From Lepisosteus oculatus (Eukaryota; Chordata; Actinopteri; Semionotiformes; Lepisosteidae), in contig NW_027167687.1 of assembly GCF_040954835.1 (NCBI RefSeq), forward strand, positions 1 through 64,000: 64,000 nucleotides of DNA, given 5' to 3'. Under the pieces are notes generated by a model, which searched no databases, was not told the origin of the DNA, and saw only the letters and a program-made list of their open reading frames with translations. Made by a program: the position numbers and the translations under genes. Shown in pieces: positions 1 through 10,319 of the stretch. Numbering within the stretch: position 1 is the stretch's first letter; the number at the start of each line of letters is the position of its first letter.

Positions 1-316
1 GGAAAGACGGCGCCACATTCTACAGCCCTCTCCACTCAATCGACGAAATCGGGCTACTGAAGTGGAGAAAATCGCCTCTCCAGAAAGTGCAAATATCATC
101 TTGGAGAGTATAAATCCTATTGCCGAAGGTCAGCCCTGTCTACCAGAGTAACCCTCCCACCTCCTGCAGCGATGGTCAGCTCGTCTCACACGCGAGAAGT
201 TTCGGCTGGAAACAAGCGCCCCCTCTTCTCGCACGTTTTGCACGTTGAGTAGTTTTAATGCGGCTCCTTCGTACACAGTGCTGATCTTTTGGAAAGCAGG
301 AGGCAAAATTGACACG

Positions 317-388
317 TTCCCATACCGGGAGTCGAACCCGGGCCGCCTGGGTGAAAACCAGGAATCCTAGCCGCTAGACCATATGGGA
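317..388 (-). tRNA. tRNA-Glu (TTC)
   Basis: A 72-nt cloverleaf on the minus strand with anticodon TTC in the loop TTTTCAC, a 7-bp acceptor stem TCCCATA/TATGGGA and a clean T-arm GGTTCGACTCC. The internal A and B boxes look intact. A second copy lies at 18393-18464 in the other arm of the inverted repeat. Confidence 0.93.
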
Positions 389-589
389 GTGCACAACCCT
401 TCTGTTCCGGGCATCATGCAAGCAAACTACATAAATATGAGAAAACACGCAAGAGAGTTGTCACTCAGAGTGTCGAAGGGTCGATGTATACTGGGACTCA
501 GTTGAAATGCAACGTCAGGACTTTTCCGAATTATGTCACACGAAGAGAGCACAGCCTTTTCCGCCCTGCCACGTGTGTATCGGTAACTC

Positions 590-661
590 GCCGTGATCGT
601 ATAGTGGTCAGTACTTTGTGTTGTGGCCGCAACAACCCCGGTTCGAATCCGGGTCACGGCA
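590..661 (+). tRNA. tRNA-His (GTG)
   Basis: A 72-nt tRNA with anticodon GTG, acceptor stem GCCGTGA/TCACGGC fully paired, and T-arm GGTTCGAATCC. The anticodon stem keeps pairing through G-T wobbles. The copy in the other arm (18120-18191) is weaker, so this is the better candidate for function. Confidence 0.92.
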
Positions 662-1235
662 GAATAGGGGCGTCTGCTTTTACTACTTGCACGAATGAAG
701 GCAAAAAAAAGCCAATTGATGTGAACGAACGGCGCTTTACAGAGGAGTACTGCCTGACTGGATCGTTGATGAACGACAGAGGCCACTCCGACCTCTTCTC
801 GGGTTTCTTCAATGACTTACTAAGGATCTTCTTCACATTCGCCCATGCAGGGGAAGCCAGTTACACCAAAGCAAACGCAGGAAAGTGCATTTCAAGCAGA
901 GACCAGGAGGGACCTGTTTACACCAAGAGTGGTCGGAATATGGAACAATGCACCCAGCCCTGTTGCTGGAGTCGATTCTTGATTAGATCTTGGGCTTACT
1001 AAGAGGCCCCCGCTGGATACTAATCTTTCTGTTGTTCTCGCAGGTGTTGCGCTGCTTTTGAGCCGACAGAGCTCGTCTTGGTCTGTCGGGATAGCCCAAT
1101 TGCAAATGTTTGGCTCCAGGTACAGAAGGAATGTGCGTTTGGTACAAGAGTGCATGAAGGCACCGGAAATACATTGGGATCAAATGACTGGTGGTTCAAG
1201 ACCTCTGTGAAGTGCAGGAGCGTGCAAGAAGAGGC

Positions 1236-1308
1236 TGTTTTCACCCGGTCTCGAACCTGGGACCTTTCGCATGTTAGGCAAACGTGATAACCACTACACT
1301 ACGGAAAC
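1236..1308 (-). tRNA. tRNA-Val (AAC), degenerate
   Basis: A 73-nt tRNA-Val shape with anticodon AAC. The acceptor stem has a C-A mismatch at its fifth pair and the T-stem has an A-G mismatch, both absent from the sister copy at 17473-17545. It may be a pseudogene or a low-activity copy. Confidence 0.75.
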
Positions 1309-1417
1309 CTGTAGGGTTTGTTGCTGGTGTATCGCTTGCGTTTCGGGCTGAAAAAGGGAAGCGTCACTTTAGGCAGGGGGCGCTGGAGAGAGGAACAAAG
1401 GGCGCGATGAAACAAAA

Positions 1418-1452
1418 AACCGAAACCCGGGATCGAGCCAGGGACCTTTAGA
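1418..1452 (-). pseudogene. 3' half of tRNA-Phe
   Basis: Only the last 35 nt or so of a tRNA-Phe are present: the end of the anticodon stem, the variable loop and the T-arm with GGCTCGATCCC, then the acceptor GGTTTCGG. The 5' half is missing. The related locus at 17303-17363 is the complementary kind of wreck: it keeps the 5' part and has lost the T-arm. Confidence 0.7.
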
Positions 1453-1985
1453 ACATACTCTCACGAATCGTTAGAATACGTGCGTTTCATCATCAATTGC
1501 GTAACAACCACATTCGTTCGACTTGAGCCATCAAGCTCATAGTTTTCAAATCTTGAAAGCTGTCATTGAGCACATCATAGTGTGCAGTACGCCCCGTAAC
1601 TTGCGTACTTCAACAGAAAGAAGAGCAGACAGCTCCATAAATATGCGAGGCGCAGAGAGTGCAAGGCGAGCCGCACACGTTTCGGTGGCTGAGAGAGGGC
1701 AGTTTTTGCTTCTGCATTTCCCAAGTAAGGACGCATGACAACAAGCGATCGCGGTGCTCATTTACGACATAGTGGTGATGAGTTTTCACTACGTGTTCTT
1801 TTGAACGAGCAATGAGGTTGCTGCCTTGGACAGCTGACTGCACGCTCTCATTGTGCCACGTGATGAGTATTCACCAGGCTCGTTCAGTCATTAGTCACAT
1901 TCCATCGTTTGCCATAAGCAGATGCTGCAAGGTGATGTGGATATCAATTCCCAGTCTTGTGGACGAGGACAAAAAGAGCACACAA
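1453..1985. other. no gene recognised
   Basis: This spacer lies between the tRNA-Phe remnant and tRNA-Pro. The short open frames on both strands have no recognisable domain, and I see no RNA gene. Confidence 0.5.
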
Positions 1986-2057
1986 GGGCTCATCCGCGAG
2001 TTGAACCCAGGACCTCCCACACCCTAAGCGAGAATCATATCCCTAAACCAATGAGCC
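1986..2057 (-). tRNA. tRNA-Pro (AGG)
   Basis: A 72-nt tRNA with anticodon AGG in the loop CTTAGGG and acceptor GGCTCAT/ATGAGCC. The T-arm reads GGTTCAACTCG where tRNA-Pro normally has GGTTCAAATCC, so the B box and T-stem are weakened. tRNA-Pro is also the primer type implied by the binding site of the provirus downstream (7400-7417), although this copy has drifted at its 3' end. Confidence 0.8.
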
Positions 2058-2256
2058 ACGGCGGCACTTGCCATTTTATTCTGTCAACGAGCTTGAGGAC
2101 GGGGGAGAGGCATCATTCGCTCGTCCAGTCAGACCTTCATCAATAAGTCAAGAAAGCTGCAATTACACGACTGCCTTGCAGACGAAGGGCAGTGAACTGC
2201 AACTGGTAAGAGGGGAACAAGCGGCACTAGGCGACACCGAGGCATAACCCCAGCAA

Positions 2257-2329
2257 GGGGGGTTAGCTTGCATGGTACAGCGCTTGCTTTGCACGCGAGA
2301 GGTAGCGGGATCATTTCCCACGTCCTCCA
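2257..2329 (+). pseudogene. tRNA-Ala (TGC) pseudogene
   Basis: The 73-nt outline of a tRNA-Ala is clear: start GGGGG.TTAGCT, anticodon TGC inside GCTTTGCACGC, end CCTCCA. The T-loop has lost the invariant TTCGA pattern and the D-arm is altered, so it is probably inactive. Confidence 0.65.
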
Positions 2330-2743
2330 GGTGTGTGCTTAGAGCTTGATGTGCCGAAAGGTGTCCTTTAGCCTGTGGTCACGCCTTGTATGGAAAGCGT
2401 CATGCAGCTGTCAATCATTTCGCAGCCACGCCCCCTCTTCATCTTCTCTCTGCCTTAAGCGTCTCCGCCACTCTCTCTTGACATTTCATGTCAGCATGTC
2501 AGAAGTCCGAGTGACGTTTTTAATGGCTGAGTGAGGGCACGATGCTGAAGCAGAGAGGCCACTTCAGCCAGAGAGACTTGTGCTAGGTGAGATCTGAAAA
2601 ACGGACTCGCAACAGAAACAGACCAAAAAAGTATCGGTGAGATCAAAAGGCAAATGCAACATCCAGCAGAGGGCGTCTAAAGATTAGGGAACGGGCGACT
2701 GAAATCCATATGAGGCAAACTTTCCGGCTGTGTACTGCAGCTG

Positions 2744-2816
2744 GCCTCGTAGGCGTAGTTGGTAGCGCGTCAGTCTCATCGTCTGAAGGTCCTGAGTTTG
2801 ATTCTCACACGGGGCA
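2744..2816 (+). tRNA. tRNA-Met (CAT), elongator type
   Basis: A 73-nt tRNA with anticodon CAT, acceptor GCCTCGT/ACGGGGC, and T-arm GAGTTTGATTCTC. One C-C mismatch in the T-stem and a changed D-loop suggest a weakened copy. The acceptor and D-arm fit the elongator form rather than the initiator. Confidence 0.75.
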
Positions 2817-3866
2817 GGGCTGCTTCCTCTCTTGTTCTTTTCAAACACTTGCGGCAACTGTTCGCTCATAACCACGTCTGGAATGCGTGACCTTTACACG
2901 GGGGAGAAGCAATGCCGCATCCCTTTTCTAAAGAACATTCACATTCAGAAATAAGTCAAGAAATTTGCCATTACTTTAGCTCGCGCTTCTGTCAGCCTGC
3001 CCATGTTGCCAAAGAAAGATTCACTCGGCGTCAACATGACAGAACAGCGATCACTTGAAAACACTGTTCCACACTCCGTAAGCAAGAACTTCAGTGTTTG
3101 CAGTCACCCGATATGCCGATAGTCAAAGGAGCACAAAACACGAAGCGTCAAAAGACAAGATGAGTTGATGGAAAGAGCGTTGAATTGATGAGCACAAAAG
3201 TTCACCTCGTACAATAGGCAACGAAGGTCCCGGCGTCATCATCGCACTTGAAAGGACTGCCTTGCAGACTAAGGGCAGTGGGAGGTTGCTGTTTTGAGAT
3301 GGAGGCATTGGGATGGTGGGCCGAGATCTATTCTTCTTAAGGAATTCTTCATCGTGAAAGATCGGTCCACAGGTCATCCAAAGAACTTACAAATTTTTGG
3401 GACTCAGGGAATCACGTGCTTCCGGAAGGGAGTGAAGTGCTCAAACACATGACATGCCCCCTTGATCTCACATGCACAATTCTGCTGCAACATGCACAGC
3501 TACCGTCCACACCAGGCAGTGGGGCTTCAGCAGAATTTGCTACGCTACCTGCAATTACATATCCAGCTGCACACATATACATGGCCCCTCTGTCCTTTTC
3601 AGGATCTCAAAAAAAAGCATAGCGTGGTTTTCCTGCAACCTGATTGACCGCATCTCCCTCAGAATGTGCCCCGTTGCATTCATTGCTGAAGCAGGACGGA
3701 GGCTAACGGGCATGCCAGAACAGTTAGGCTCAGCGATCTCTCCAAAATATTGTGGTTGTAGTGGAAGAAATATGGTTTAAATTGTACCTTGGTATTTCAA
3801 ACTCTCTCTAGAATGTTATCCATTTCTATTTTATTTTGACAGGAACTGGCTAATGACACTAGATGA
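2817..3866. other. no gene recognised
   Basis: About 1 kb with only short, unremarkable open frames. A short piece near 3254-3285 resembles 2165-2195 in the tRNA spacer, so part of it is an old local duplication. I see no RNA gene or conserved domain. Confidence 0.5.
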
Positions 3867-3963
3867 AAAGAGAAGAAAGAAAACACAACGTTTCGGCCGT
3901 GGAGCCTTCTTCAGGTGTGAGGGCTCCACAGCTGAAATGTTGTGTTTTCTTTCTTCTCTTTTA
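3867..3963. repeat. hairpin-forming inverted repeat
   Basis: Two arms of about 42 bp (3867-3908 and about 3922-3963) are near-perfect reverse complements and carry the A-rich run GAAGAAAGAAAACACAACG. The loop is about 13 nt. The left arm with the loop contains a hammerhead-like core on the minus strand. Confidence 0.85.
3884..3920 (-). ncRNA. hammerhead-ribozyme-like core
   Basis: Read on the minus strand, the segment has CTGAAGA (fits CUGANGA) at 3914-3908, then a short GGC...GCC stem, then GAAA at 3894-3891. This order is the conserved core of a hammerhead ribozyme. Penelope-like elements and small retrozymes are known to carry minimal hammerheads in repeat arms. The opposite arm of the hairpin lacks the CTGAAGA box. 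Cleavage activity is not shown, and a chance or decayed motif remains possible. Confidence 0.45.
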
Positions 3964-4370
3964 AGCATGGAATAGACCTATTACTTGTTCCTTTGCAGCC
4001 TACGCATGCTGACACAGCTCCCCACCTGAACTGCTAATGATGCCTGGTAGTTTGTGGTACTTGGGTATTGTCTTATGTTTGCTCAAACTGCATATGTGTG
4101 ATTGCATATTTTTGGGTATTTTCAAATGTCAATATTTAATTCACTGACATTCCTGTATGCTTGGAAGAAAGGTAGATTGGATTTGGCACAGGACGCCTGC
4201 CCATATTTGTTGATCATTTTTGGGCTGGAAAAACAGCCACAAAAACAGTCATAAAAAGTGTATGAAAAAAGCTCTCTCCAATATTTCCCTTCTCTTCGCC
4301 ATGGTTACACTGCCCGTTCTTTCCGTCTTCTGTCCTTCTACAAAGATTCCAGGGCTCTTTTTCCACCATC

Positions 4371-4400
4371 TTTTTCTTCTTCTTCTTCTTCTTTTTCACA
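4371..4400. repeat. (TTC)n microsatellite, LINE 3' tail
   Basis: A run of TTC units on the plus strand (GAA on the minus strand) directly follows the stop codon and a very short 3' UTR of the minus-strand reverse transcriptase. Short 3' UTRs ending in a trinucleotide repeat are typical of RTE-like non-LTR elements. Confidence 0.75.
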
Positions 4401-4403
4401 GCC

Positions 4404-5815
4404 TTAGTCCCAGACTGTCCTGGGGTCAGCTGCTTTGGTTGCTCTTCTCCATTTGTCTCTGTCGAGCACATCTTCTTTACTCACTTCACATACCTCCATA
4501 TCTTTTCTCACACAATCTATCCATCTCTTTCTAGGCCTGCCTCTTCCTCTGTTACCTTCCACCTCAAATTCCATTACCCTCTTTGTTACTTCCTCAACGT
4601 CCCTCCTCATGATATGTCCATACCACCGTAACCTCGCCTCTCGCATCTTCTCAACCACATTCACCACCCTACATCGTCTACGGATTTCTTCATTTCTGAT
4701 CTTATCCTTCATTGAAATCTGCAGAATCCATCTCAACATCCTCATTTCAGTTCTTCTCATCAAGTTCTCTTCCCTCTTTCCAACTGCCAAGCATTCAGCT
4801 CCATATAGTAGTACAGGTCTAATCACAGTCTTGTACATTTTGCACTTTAACTTTCTGGGAATTTTCCTGTCACAGATTATTCCAGTTATCTCTCTCCACT
4901 TGTTCCATCCAGCTTTCACTCTTTGTTTTACTGCCTCCAGTGTTTCTCCTCCCTTTACCAGTTTTGATCCAAGGTATTTAAAGTCATCAACTTGTTTCAG
5001 TTTTCCTCCATTTGTCTCCTCATTATTGGTCATAGTATCTCCTCTTCTCTCCATTACCATTATTTCAGATTTTTCTGCATTCATTTTCAGTCCACCTTTT
5101 TCCAGACTCCTCTGCCATTTGAACACTTTCTCCTGTAGTTCTACTTCTGAGTCTGCCATCAGTGCCACATCATCAGCAAAGATGAGTTCCCAAGGCACTT
5201 CTGTTCTTACCTCCTCTGTCAGTGTGTCAATAATGTTTATGAAAAGGAAAGGACTTAGTGCTGATCCTTGGTGTACTCCAACTGTGATTTCAAACTCTTT
5301 TGTCTCTCCCTGTTGTGTTATCATCTTCGTAGTTGCATCTCTATAGGTTGCTTGAACTAACTTCACCATGCTTTCTGGTACTCCTTTCTTCCTCAAGCAC
5401 CAATAAACCACCTCTCTGGGCACACGGTCATATGCCTTCTCCAAGTCCAGAAAGGCCACATACAGCTTTTTCCCTTTCTCTAGTGTCTTCTCCTGTAACT
5501 GTCTCATCACAAAAATGGCATCTGTTGTGCTTTTCCCCACTGAGAATCCAAATTGTGAGTTGTGGATCCTGATTATCTTCCTGAGTCTCTTGTCCAGAAT
5601 TTTTTCCAGGATTTTCAATCCATGTTCCAGAAGTTTTATTCCTCTATAGTTTTTACACTCCATTGGGTCTCCTTTCTCCTTGTAGATGGTAACCATACTG
5701 CTTTTTGTCCATTCTTCTGGAATTCTCTCTTCCTTTGCAATATTGTTTAGCAATCTCGTCAGCCACTGAATCCCCTCTTTTTCCACCATAATATCAGAAT
5801 TTTTTTTTTCTCTTT
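4404..5815 (-). pseudogene. non-LTR retrotransposon RT fragment (RTE/Daphne-like)
   Basis: The open frame runs to 6026 on the minus strand (540 codons), but only about the last 470 residues are retroelement; the first 70 or so come from unrelated flank, so the element is 5' truncated near 5815. The protein has the RT thumb-palm-fingers order with LDLEKAYDRVPR, HQGSALSPFLF and the catalytic FADD box. After these come a C-terminal stretch with LRWYGH and the basic GRGRPRKRWID tail common in RTE-like elements. No apurinic endonuclease domain remains. It would copy its RNA at a nicked target site. The frame is open, which suggests a fairly young copy, but without the endonuclease and promoter it should be dead. 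The exact clade was judged from motifs only. Confidence 0.85.
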
Positions 5816-6891
5816 TAAAGGCTGTAGGTGGGGTGTGATGGACTGTACCACTATCATAGAAGATTTTTTCAGGACACATCGCAGTTCCATAGTAGAATTT
5901 ATCAATAGTAGAATTCCATAGGACATTATTTACCAACATATTACCCAGTGTGAGACTCTGCCAGTAAACCTCAGAGCATTGAGTTCTCCACTGATAAAGA
6001 TGGCTGTCTGAAGTCATGAAATCCACTGCTGGGATGCCTGAGAGACAGTAATTGAATCTTGGCTGGAATTAGGCTTTCTATTAGTGTTGATCTTTGGGAA
6101 TTATGTGGTAAAAAGGGAAAACTCCTTTACTTTAGTCAATTTGAATGTTCAAATGTACAGAACCTGCAAAACTAAGCAATGAAAAAAATCCATCACCACT
6201 CTCATGATAGCATAACTCATAGTCTCTGCTGTTGTGTAACAATACACACTTTCAATTTTCTTATCGCCTGTCTCCAGAGAGAATGTTGTTAGTGCTGATG
6301 ACCTTGAATTAGACCTTGTTGACTCTGTAAAACAATCTTCCTCTGCTTCGATTTTCACTCAGATTGATTTTGTTCTCAGATTATTCCTGGCAGGACTGAG
6401 TTTCTAGGAAATGAAAAGTGAAAGAAAAAGTACAGAAGATCAGCCCTTGAATATACAACATTGTGCAGTGAGATTGTTAAATGTATTAGCTGCTATCCCG
6501 TGCTAGAGCCTGTTGTGGTAAGCAGTGGATGACAGGATCTAGCACAGATACTAATGAAACACTGTTGAAAGATAAAACACTTGAGTCTTATTTTAGTTTT
6601 CTATTTCCCTTTCATTTGTGATGTACTGTACAACAGGCCACAGAACATGCACAAAAACAGATATGCACACATTCACACCAGGCAATGACAGTCTGCCCAG
6701 TCAGAATCTGAGCTGAGGTATCAGAATTCTGAATTCCCTGAATTCTGTCATGGATCATCCACAATAAGGGCAATGTTTGAACACGAGGATCCCCAGGAGA
6801 GAGCCTAGTAACATAAATCTTGGAGCAAAAGCAGATGATTATCTTCATAGTTTGTGTGGTTGAGCCAAAGTTGAGCATGAGGATATGTGAG
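5816..6891. other. no gene recognised
   Basis: This flanks the truncated LINE on one side and the provirus on the other. It is AT-rich with short frames only. The 88-codon minus-strand frame at 6612-6878 has no recognisable domain. Confidence 0.5.
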
Positions 6892-7396
6892 TGTAGTGGA
6901 AATCTAATGAGTTAATTGATTCTTAAAAATGTAGAGAGCTTTAAAAAAAATATATTGGTGCTTTTAGATAATATTTCAAGGATATAACTGCTATGCTACA
7001 GTACGTGCAGAATTTTAGAAAACAGTTCGTCAACAAAGTACACTGTTTAGGTTAGTTTAGAAGACAATGTACCAAAATAATATATGCTGTCTGGGTCATT
7101 AGAATTAGCTGAAAGTAACTGATAAGCTTTGAATAACAAATCTAGTTTTCTTCTCTCGCTCTATGATGTAATCTGTTTTCTCTTAGAGAAAGGGGAAGTT
7201 TTAGAAGGGACCAAGTGCTGAACTTTTTTACAGCGCAACGTCTTATAAAAACCCTGTACTGCTTGTAACAAATTGAGTCTCTGATGCACTTTGCGAAGTG
7301 GCAGCAGGGCTCCCAATATTGCAATATTGAAATAAAGACCTTACTCAGGTGAGAACTCTCTCTTGTGGCTTCCTTGATAGTTAAATTTCCATGACA
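6892..7396 (+). repeat. 5' LTR
   Basis: A 505-bp LTR with a TATA-like CTTATAAAAA at about 7240, a polyadenylation signal AATAAA at 7331-7336 and terminal TG...CA. By hand it differs from the 3' LTR by about 12 substitutions and two 1-base indels, roughly 2.4%. Confidence 0.93.
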
Positions 7397-7399
7397 ATT

Positions 7400-7417
7400 T
7401 GGGGGCTCGTCCGGGAT
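7400..7417 (+). promoter_or_regulatory. primer-binding site, tRNA-Pro type
   Basis: TGGGGGCTCGTCCGGGAT lies three bases after the LTR. It is complementary to the 3' end of tRNA-Pro and is the same 18-nt site used by classic gammaretroviruses to start minus-strand DNA synthesis. Confidence 0.93.
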
Positions 7418-7699
7418 CACAAACCTGAACGCGAACGGCTGCTGAAACTCCATCCGGACCCGGACAATTTTAGCAAATTGGACGAACCTCGGAGGATAAA
7501 CTGTTTATCCTTCCAGAGACGCGTCTGGAGAATTGGCAGCTGTCTGACGTCAGTAAGTGATCCTTAAAAATTAATAGTTTGAGAAGCGAGCCACAGGGGT
7601 GTTCTCACGCGGGTTTGATGAGTCTGGGACTCATATAAAGAACTTATCTTAACACAGACGTGTGGTTTTTGCTCTGCGGAGTAGTTAATGTGATAAGGT

Positions 7700-8525
7700 T
7701 CTAAGTAAGGCACCGATCGGTAAAAATGGGAAATTAAAATTCAGAGACGAAAATGGGACCGAGCAGTCCAGCAAAAGTACATGTACGACAAATTCGGAGA
7801 AACAATTATAGCCTGGGTTAGGGAAAAAAATTATGTTCATGAACTGTAAAGCTAGGGTAATAGGTGTAAGGGAACTTGCACATAATTTATATATGATAAT
7901 TAGGGGCCCATAACTATGAAGGATCTTTGTAAGTGAATCAGAATGGACAGAGGAAAGTTGAATTAGGAAAAAGAAGTTTCCTGAAGAAGGGGAAACTTAG
8001 AAGAGAAGGAGAAGAAATGAAAGAAAATGAATTGGAAAACTTATTTAATGGAAAGAGGAATCACAGAAATAATGGGAAGCTTAAAAAAAGACTAGTCTTG
8101 AAACTAAAGAACAGCAAACTGCAGCTAAAGTCATGGCCATGCGTACTAAAAAGAAAAAGTCTCCACCGAAATTAGAAAGCGGTCCGGAGCCACTTGTTTG
8201 TGAAATACCAATGTGCACTTTTTCAGGTCCAGAAAGAACTCCACCATATGTACAGTACATTGACATTGGTCTCCTAGTGAATTATTTGCATTAGTTAAGT
8301 CTTTTCCTTAATTGCCTGATGATCGTAAAGAATTTAGAAGAAAGGCAAGCGCCTTGTTCTTGATTGTCTTAAGCCTAATTACAGTGACATAACCTTGTTG
8401 CTAGATCATATTGTTCCTAAAGGTTTTCAACATCCTCTAAAAAGGAGGAGGCAGATTGGCGGATACGTGACCCAAATGATGAAGAAGTATCCATCTAAAT
8501 TAAACCACACGGACATGGGGAGGAA
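7700..8525 (+). pseudogene. gag remnant (capsid N-terminal part)
   Basis: The translation is broken by stops and frameshifts, but a retroviral gag pattern can be followed. A lysine-rich start (the 80-codon frame from 7933) is followed, in other frames near 8150-8500, by a proline-rich stretch, then segments like LPDDRKEFRRKA, SDITLLLDHIVPKGFQ and ADWRIRDPNDEE, which fit the N-terminal half of a capsid domain. No full frame survives. It belongs to the outer part of the provirus and is followed abruptly by leader-like DNA. Confidence 0.6.
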
Positions 8526-8545
8526 AAGTTAGGCGGCCGCTTCTA

Positions 8546-8569
8546 AAAAGAGGTAAGGACTCCTCTTTT
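8546..8569 (+). promoter_or_regulatory. hairpin with a 5' splice site (second leader)
   Basis: AAAAGAGG and CCTCTTTT form a perfect 8-bp stem, and the consensus donor GAG|GTAAGG straddles the stem end and loop (GT at 8553-8554). The core AAGAGGTAAGGACTCCTCTT recurs exactly at 56794-56813 in the leader of another retroviral locus. Its position here, after a piece of gag, shows that a second leader sits inside the provirus. Confidence 0.7.
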
Positions 8570-9079
8570 CTAAAAAGTCCCTTGTCCTCTCCATGTTGCT
8601 GTGGTGGGTTCAGGGTTTTCCTGAAGCTGAAGCGAGTACAACAGAAAAATGAGTTAATGGTGTATGTGTTTTAGATGCCTGTTTTGTGAAGGTGGGGTAG
8701 AAAAGGAGGGATTGCTGAAGGAATAGCATCTCGCCCTGCCCGTGCGAAAAAATCCAGGTGTTGCATCCTGGTACACGACTGCAGTACGGCTGAAGGTAGC
8801 AACTAGAACTGTACTCGAGGAAGAGCCGAAAATGGTAACTCGATTCAACTGTGTGTTTAAAGCCAGGATTTGGAACCTGGTCCGTGTTCCCGAATTGTGA
8901 TAGTTCGTCAGTTTGTCTCGACTGGGGGATTCCGCGGGGCGCGTGGGAGACGTGAAAATGGTTTGGTGTGAAGGAAAAAAAAGTTTGATTAATCCAAAGT
9001 GAAACTTAAAAGAAATATTGACTGTCAGACGGAATTTAGGCTGAACAGGAATGTAGAAAAGTGTATGAACCTTTGGATA

Positions 9080-9950
9080 AAAATATTTAGAGGAATATTT
9101 GAGAATTCAACAGAATATCATAGATGAGACGCAAAAATCCCTGATGGAAAAGCTAAAAGCAATGGCTGAACGAAACGAAGTTGTATATGTAGAAAAAGAG
9201 AAAGCAAAAGAAGAAATAGAACGCCTTAAGAGAGAATCTGGGAGAAGGGTGGGAATTAGTGTGGAGATTTTTGAAAGAGCATTACCCACCGAAAACTGAT
9301 TAGAGAAAATTAACAGCATGTCAGCAGAAGGAAGTGAGGATGTTTTCAGATTTTACAGAAAGGTTTATAGCTTTATGGATAGTATACTCGGGGTTAGCCG
9401 ATGAAAAGGAAGTGAATGAAGATACTTCCACAGTAATAAAACAAATTTACTTGAGTTGGTTAAAACCTGATGTTGCCAAGAATGTGCAACTATGCTTTCC
9501 TGATATTACGAACAGAGACAGATGTGATTTAATAACTCGCGAAGCATGCATGCAGAACTGCGAGCGCTGCAAATGGGTGGTAAAAAGACTCCCAAGGAGG
9601 AGAAAAGGGAGCCGCCAGTTTGTCGAAATTATTGTGCGACTTTAATGTTATACCGAGATATAAAACCTCAAAGACAGAACTACTAATAAGCTGGTGTGCA
9701 GTTACTAAAAAAAAAAATGTGTTTTTTGGAGAAATTGTAAGAAAGAGGCTTGATTTCACAATTAAAGAACTTGTCAGAAGCTGAAACGAGAGCCGTGTGT
9801 GAACTAACAGTTTTAATCTAGTAAGCCCCTCTGTAGCCTTCCTAAATTTATCTCAGGATTTAAATAAAAGTGAAATAATCTTACAGTGTGCAGTAACTGT
9901 GGGGCACAGGAGCACAGCTGTCCTGTTTTTAGACTAAAACAGCATAAAGA
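9080..9950 (+). pseudogene. gag remnant (coiled coil, capsid C-terminal part, NC-like end)
   Basis: The 9099-9299 frame is a charged, heptad-like coiled coil rich in E, K and R. The 9334-9645 frame contains a capsid C-terminal stretch around SGLADEKEVNED, IYLSWLKPDVAKN and DITNRDRCDLITREA. Near 9889-9930 a CX2CX4H pattern (CSNCGAQEH) suggests a decayed nucleocapsid zinc knuckle. Stops and shifts separate the parts. In protein order this follows the second leader at 8546, so it belongs to the inner, foreign part of the mosaic. Confidence 0.65.
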
Positions 9951-10319
9951 TGTGATATAACGTTTTCTAACGGATAACAGGAGGCTACAGGAGAAGGAGT
10001 GTAAGGGTTGTGTTTAAAGCAAATATAAGCTGTCACAGTCTGCTTGGGTAAAGATGTACAGTTTCAACTACTGATGTGGGTGGGGGACACCCCAGACCTA
10101 TTTTAGGCCCAGACTGCAGCATTTTATAAGGAATAACTGCATGAAATAGCATTTATGTAAACTAACTCAATAGAGTTATGTGATATTGTGATTGTTTTAC
10201 CTAATGAGGGAATCCATAAGGCCGGACTACTCCAAGTATTGGATCTTGAGAGGAAAAAAAGGAGTATAAAACCAACTACATGATAAAGCCAGGGTGAATG
10301 CCTTCTCAGAACGAGCTTG

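Larger units (their letters stand above)
1..1433. repeat. left arm of a 1.43-kb inverted repeat
   Basis: This stretch is present in reverse complement at 17348-18780. Position 1 pairs with about 18780, and the match ends inside a tRNA-Phe remnant near 1433/17348. Both arms carry tRNA-Glu, tRNA-His, tRNA-Val(AAC) and part of tRNA-Phe in the same relative order. The arm probably extends left of the window. Differences are scattered single bases, so the duplication is fairly recent. Open frames conserved between the arms, such as a 172-codon frame over tRNA-His, are explained by the duplication and not by coding. Confidence 0.9.

Noticed and set aside
484-1002. 172-codon open frame, also present at 17779-18297
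   Set aside because: It runs through a tRNA-His gene and is conserved only because the two places are arms of one recent inverted repeat. No domain is seen.
4435-5346. 303-codon plus-strand open frame
   Set aside because: It is antisense to the reverse transcriptase and rich in Ser, Thr and Leu, as expected from the complement of a coding strand.
4404-6026. The full 540-codon RT frame as a domesticated host gene
   Set aside because: The first part is unrelated flank read by chance, the endonuclease is missing and there is a normal LINE tail.
7546-7562. TGACGTCAGTAAGTGA as a retroviral splice donor
   Set aside because: It reads CAGTAAGT and lacks the GT after CAG needed for a donor; the better donor is in the hairpin at 8553.
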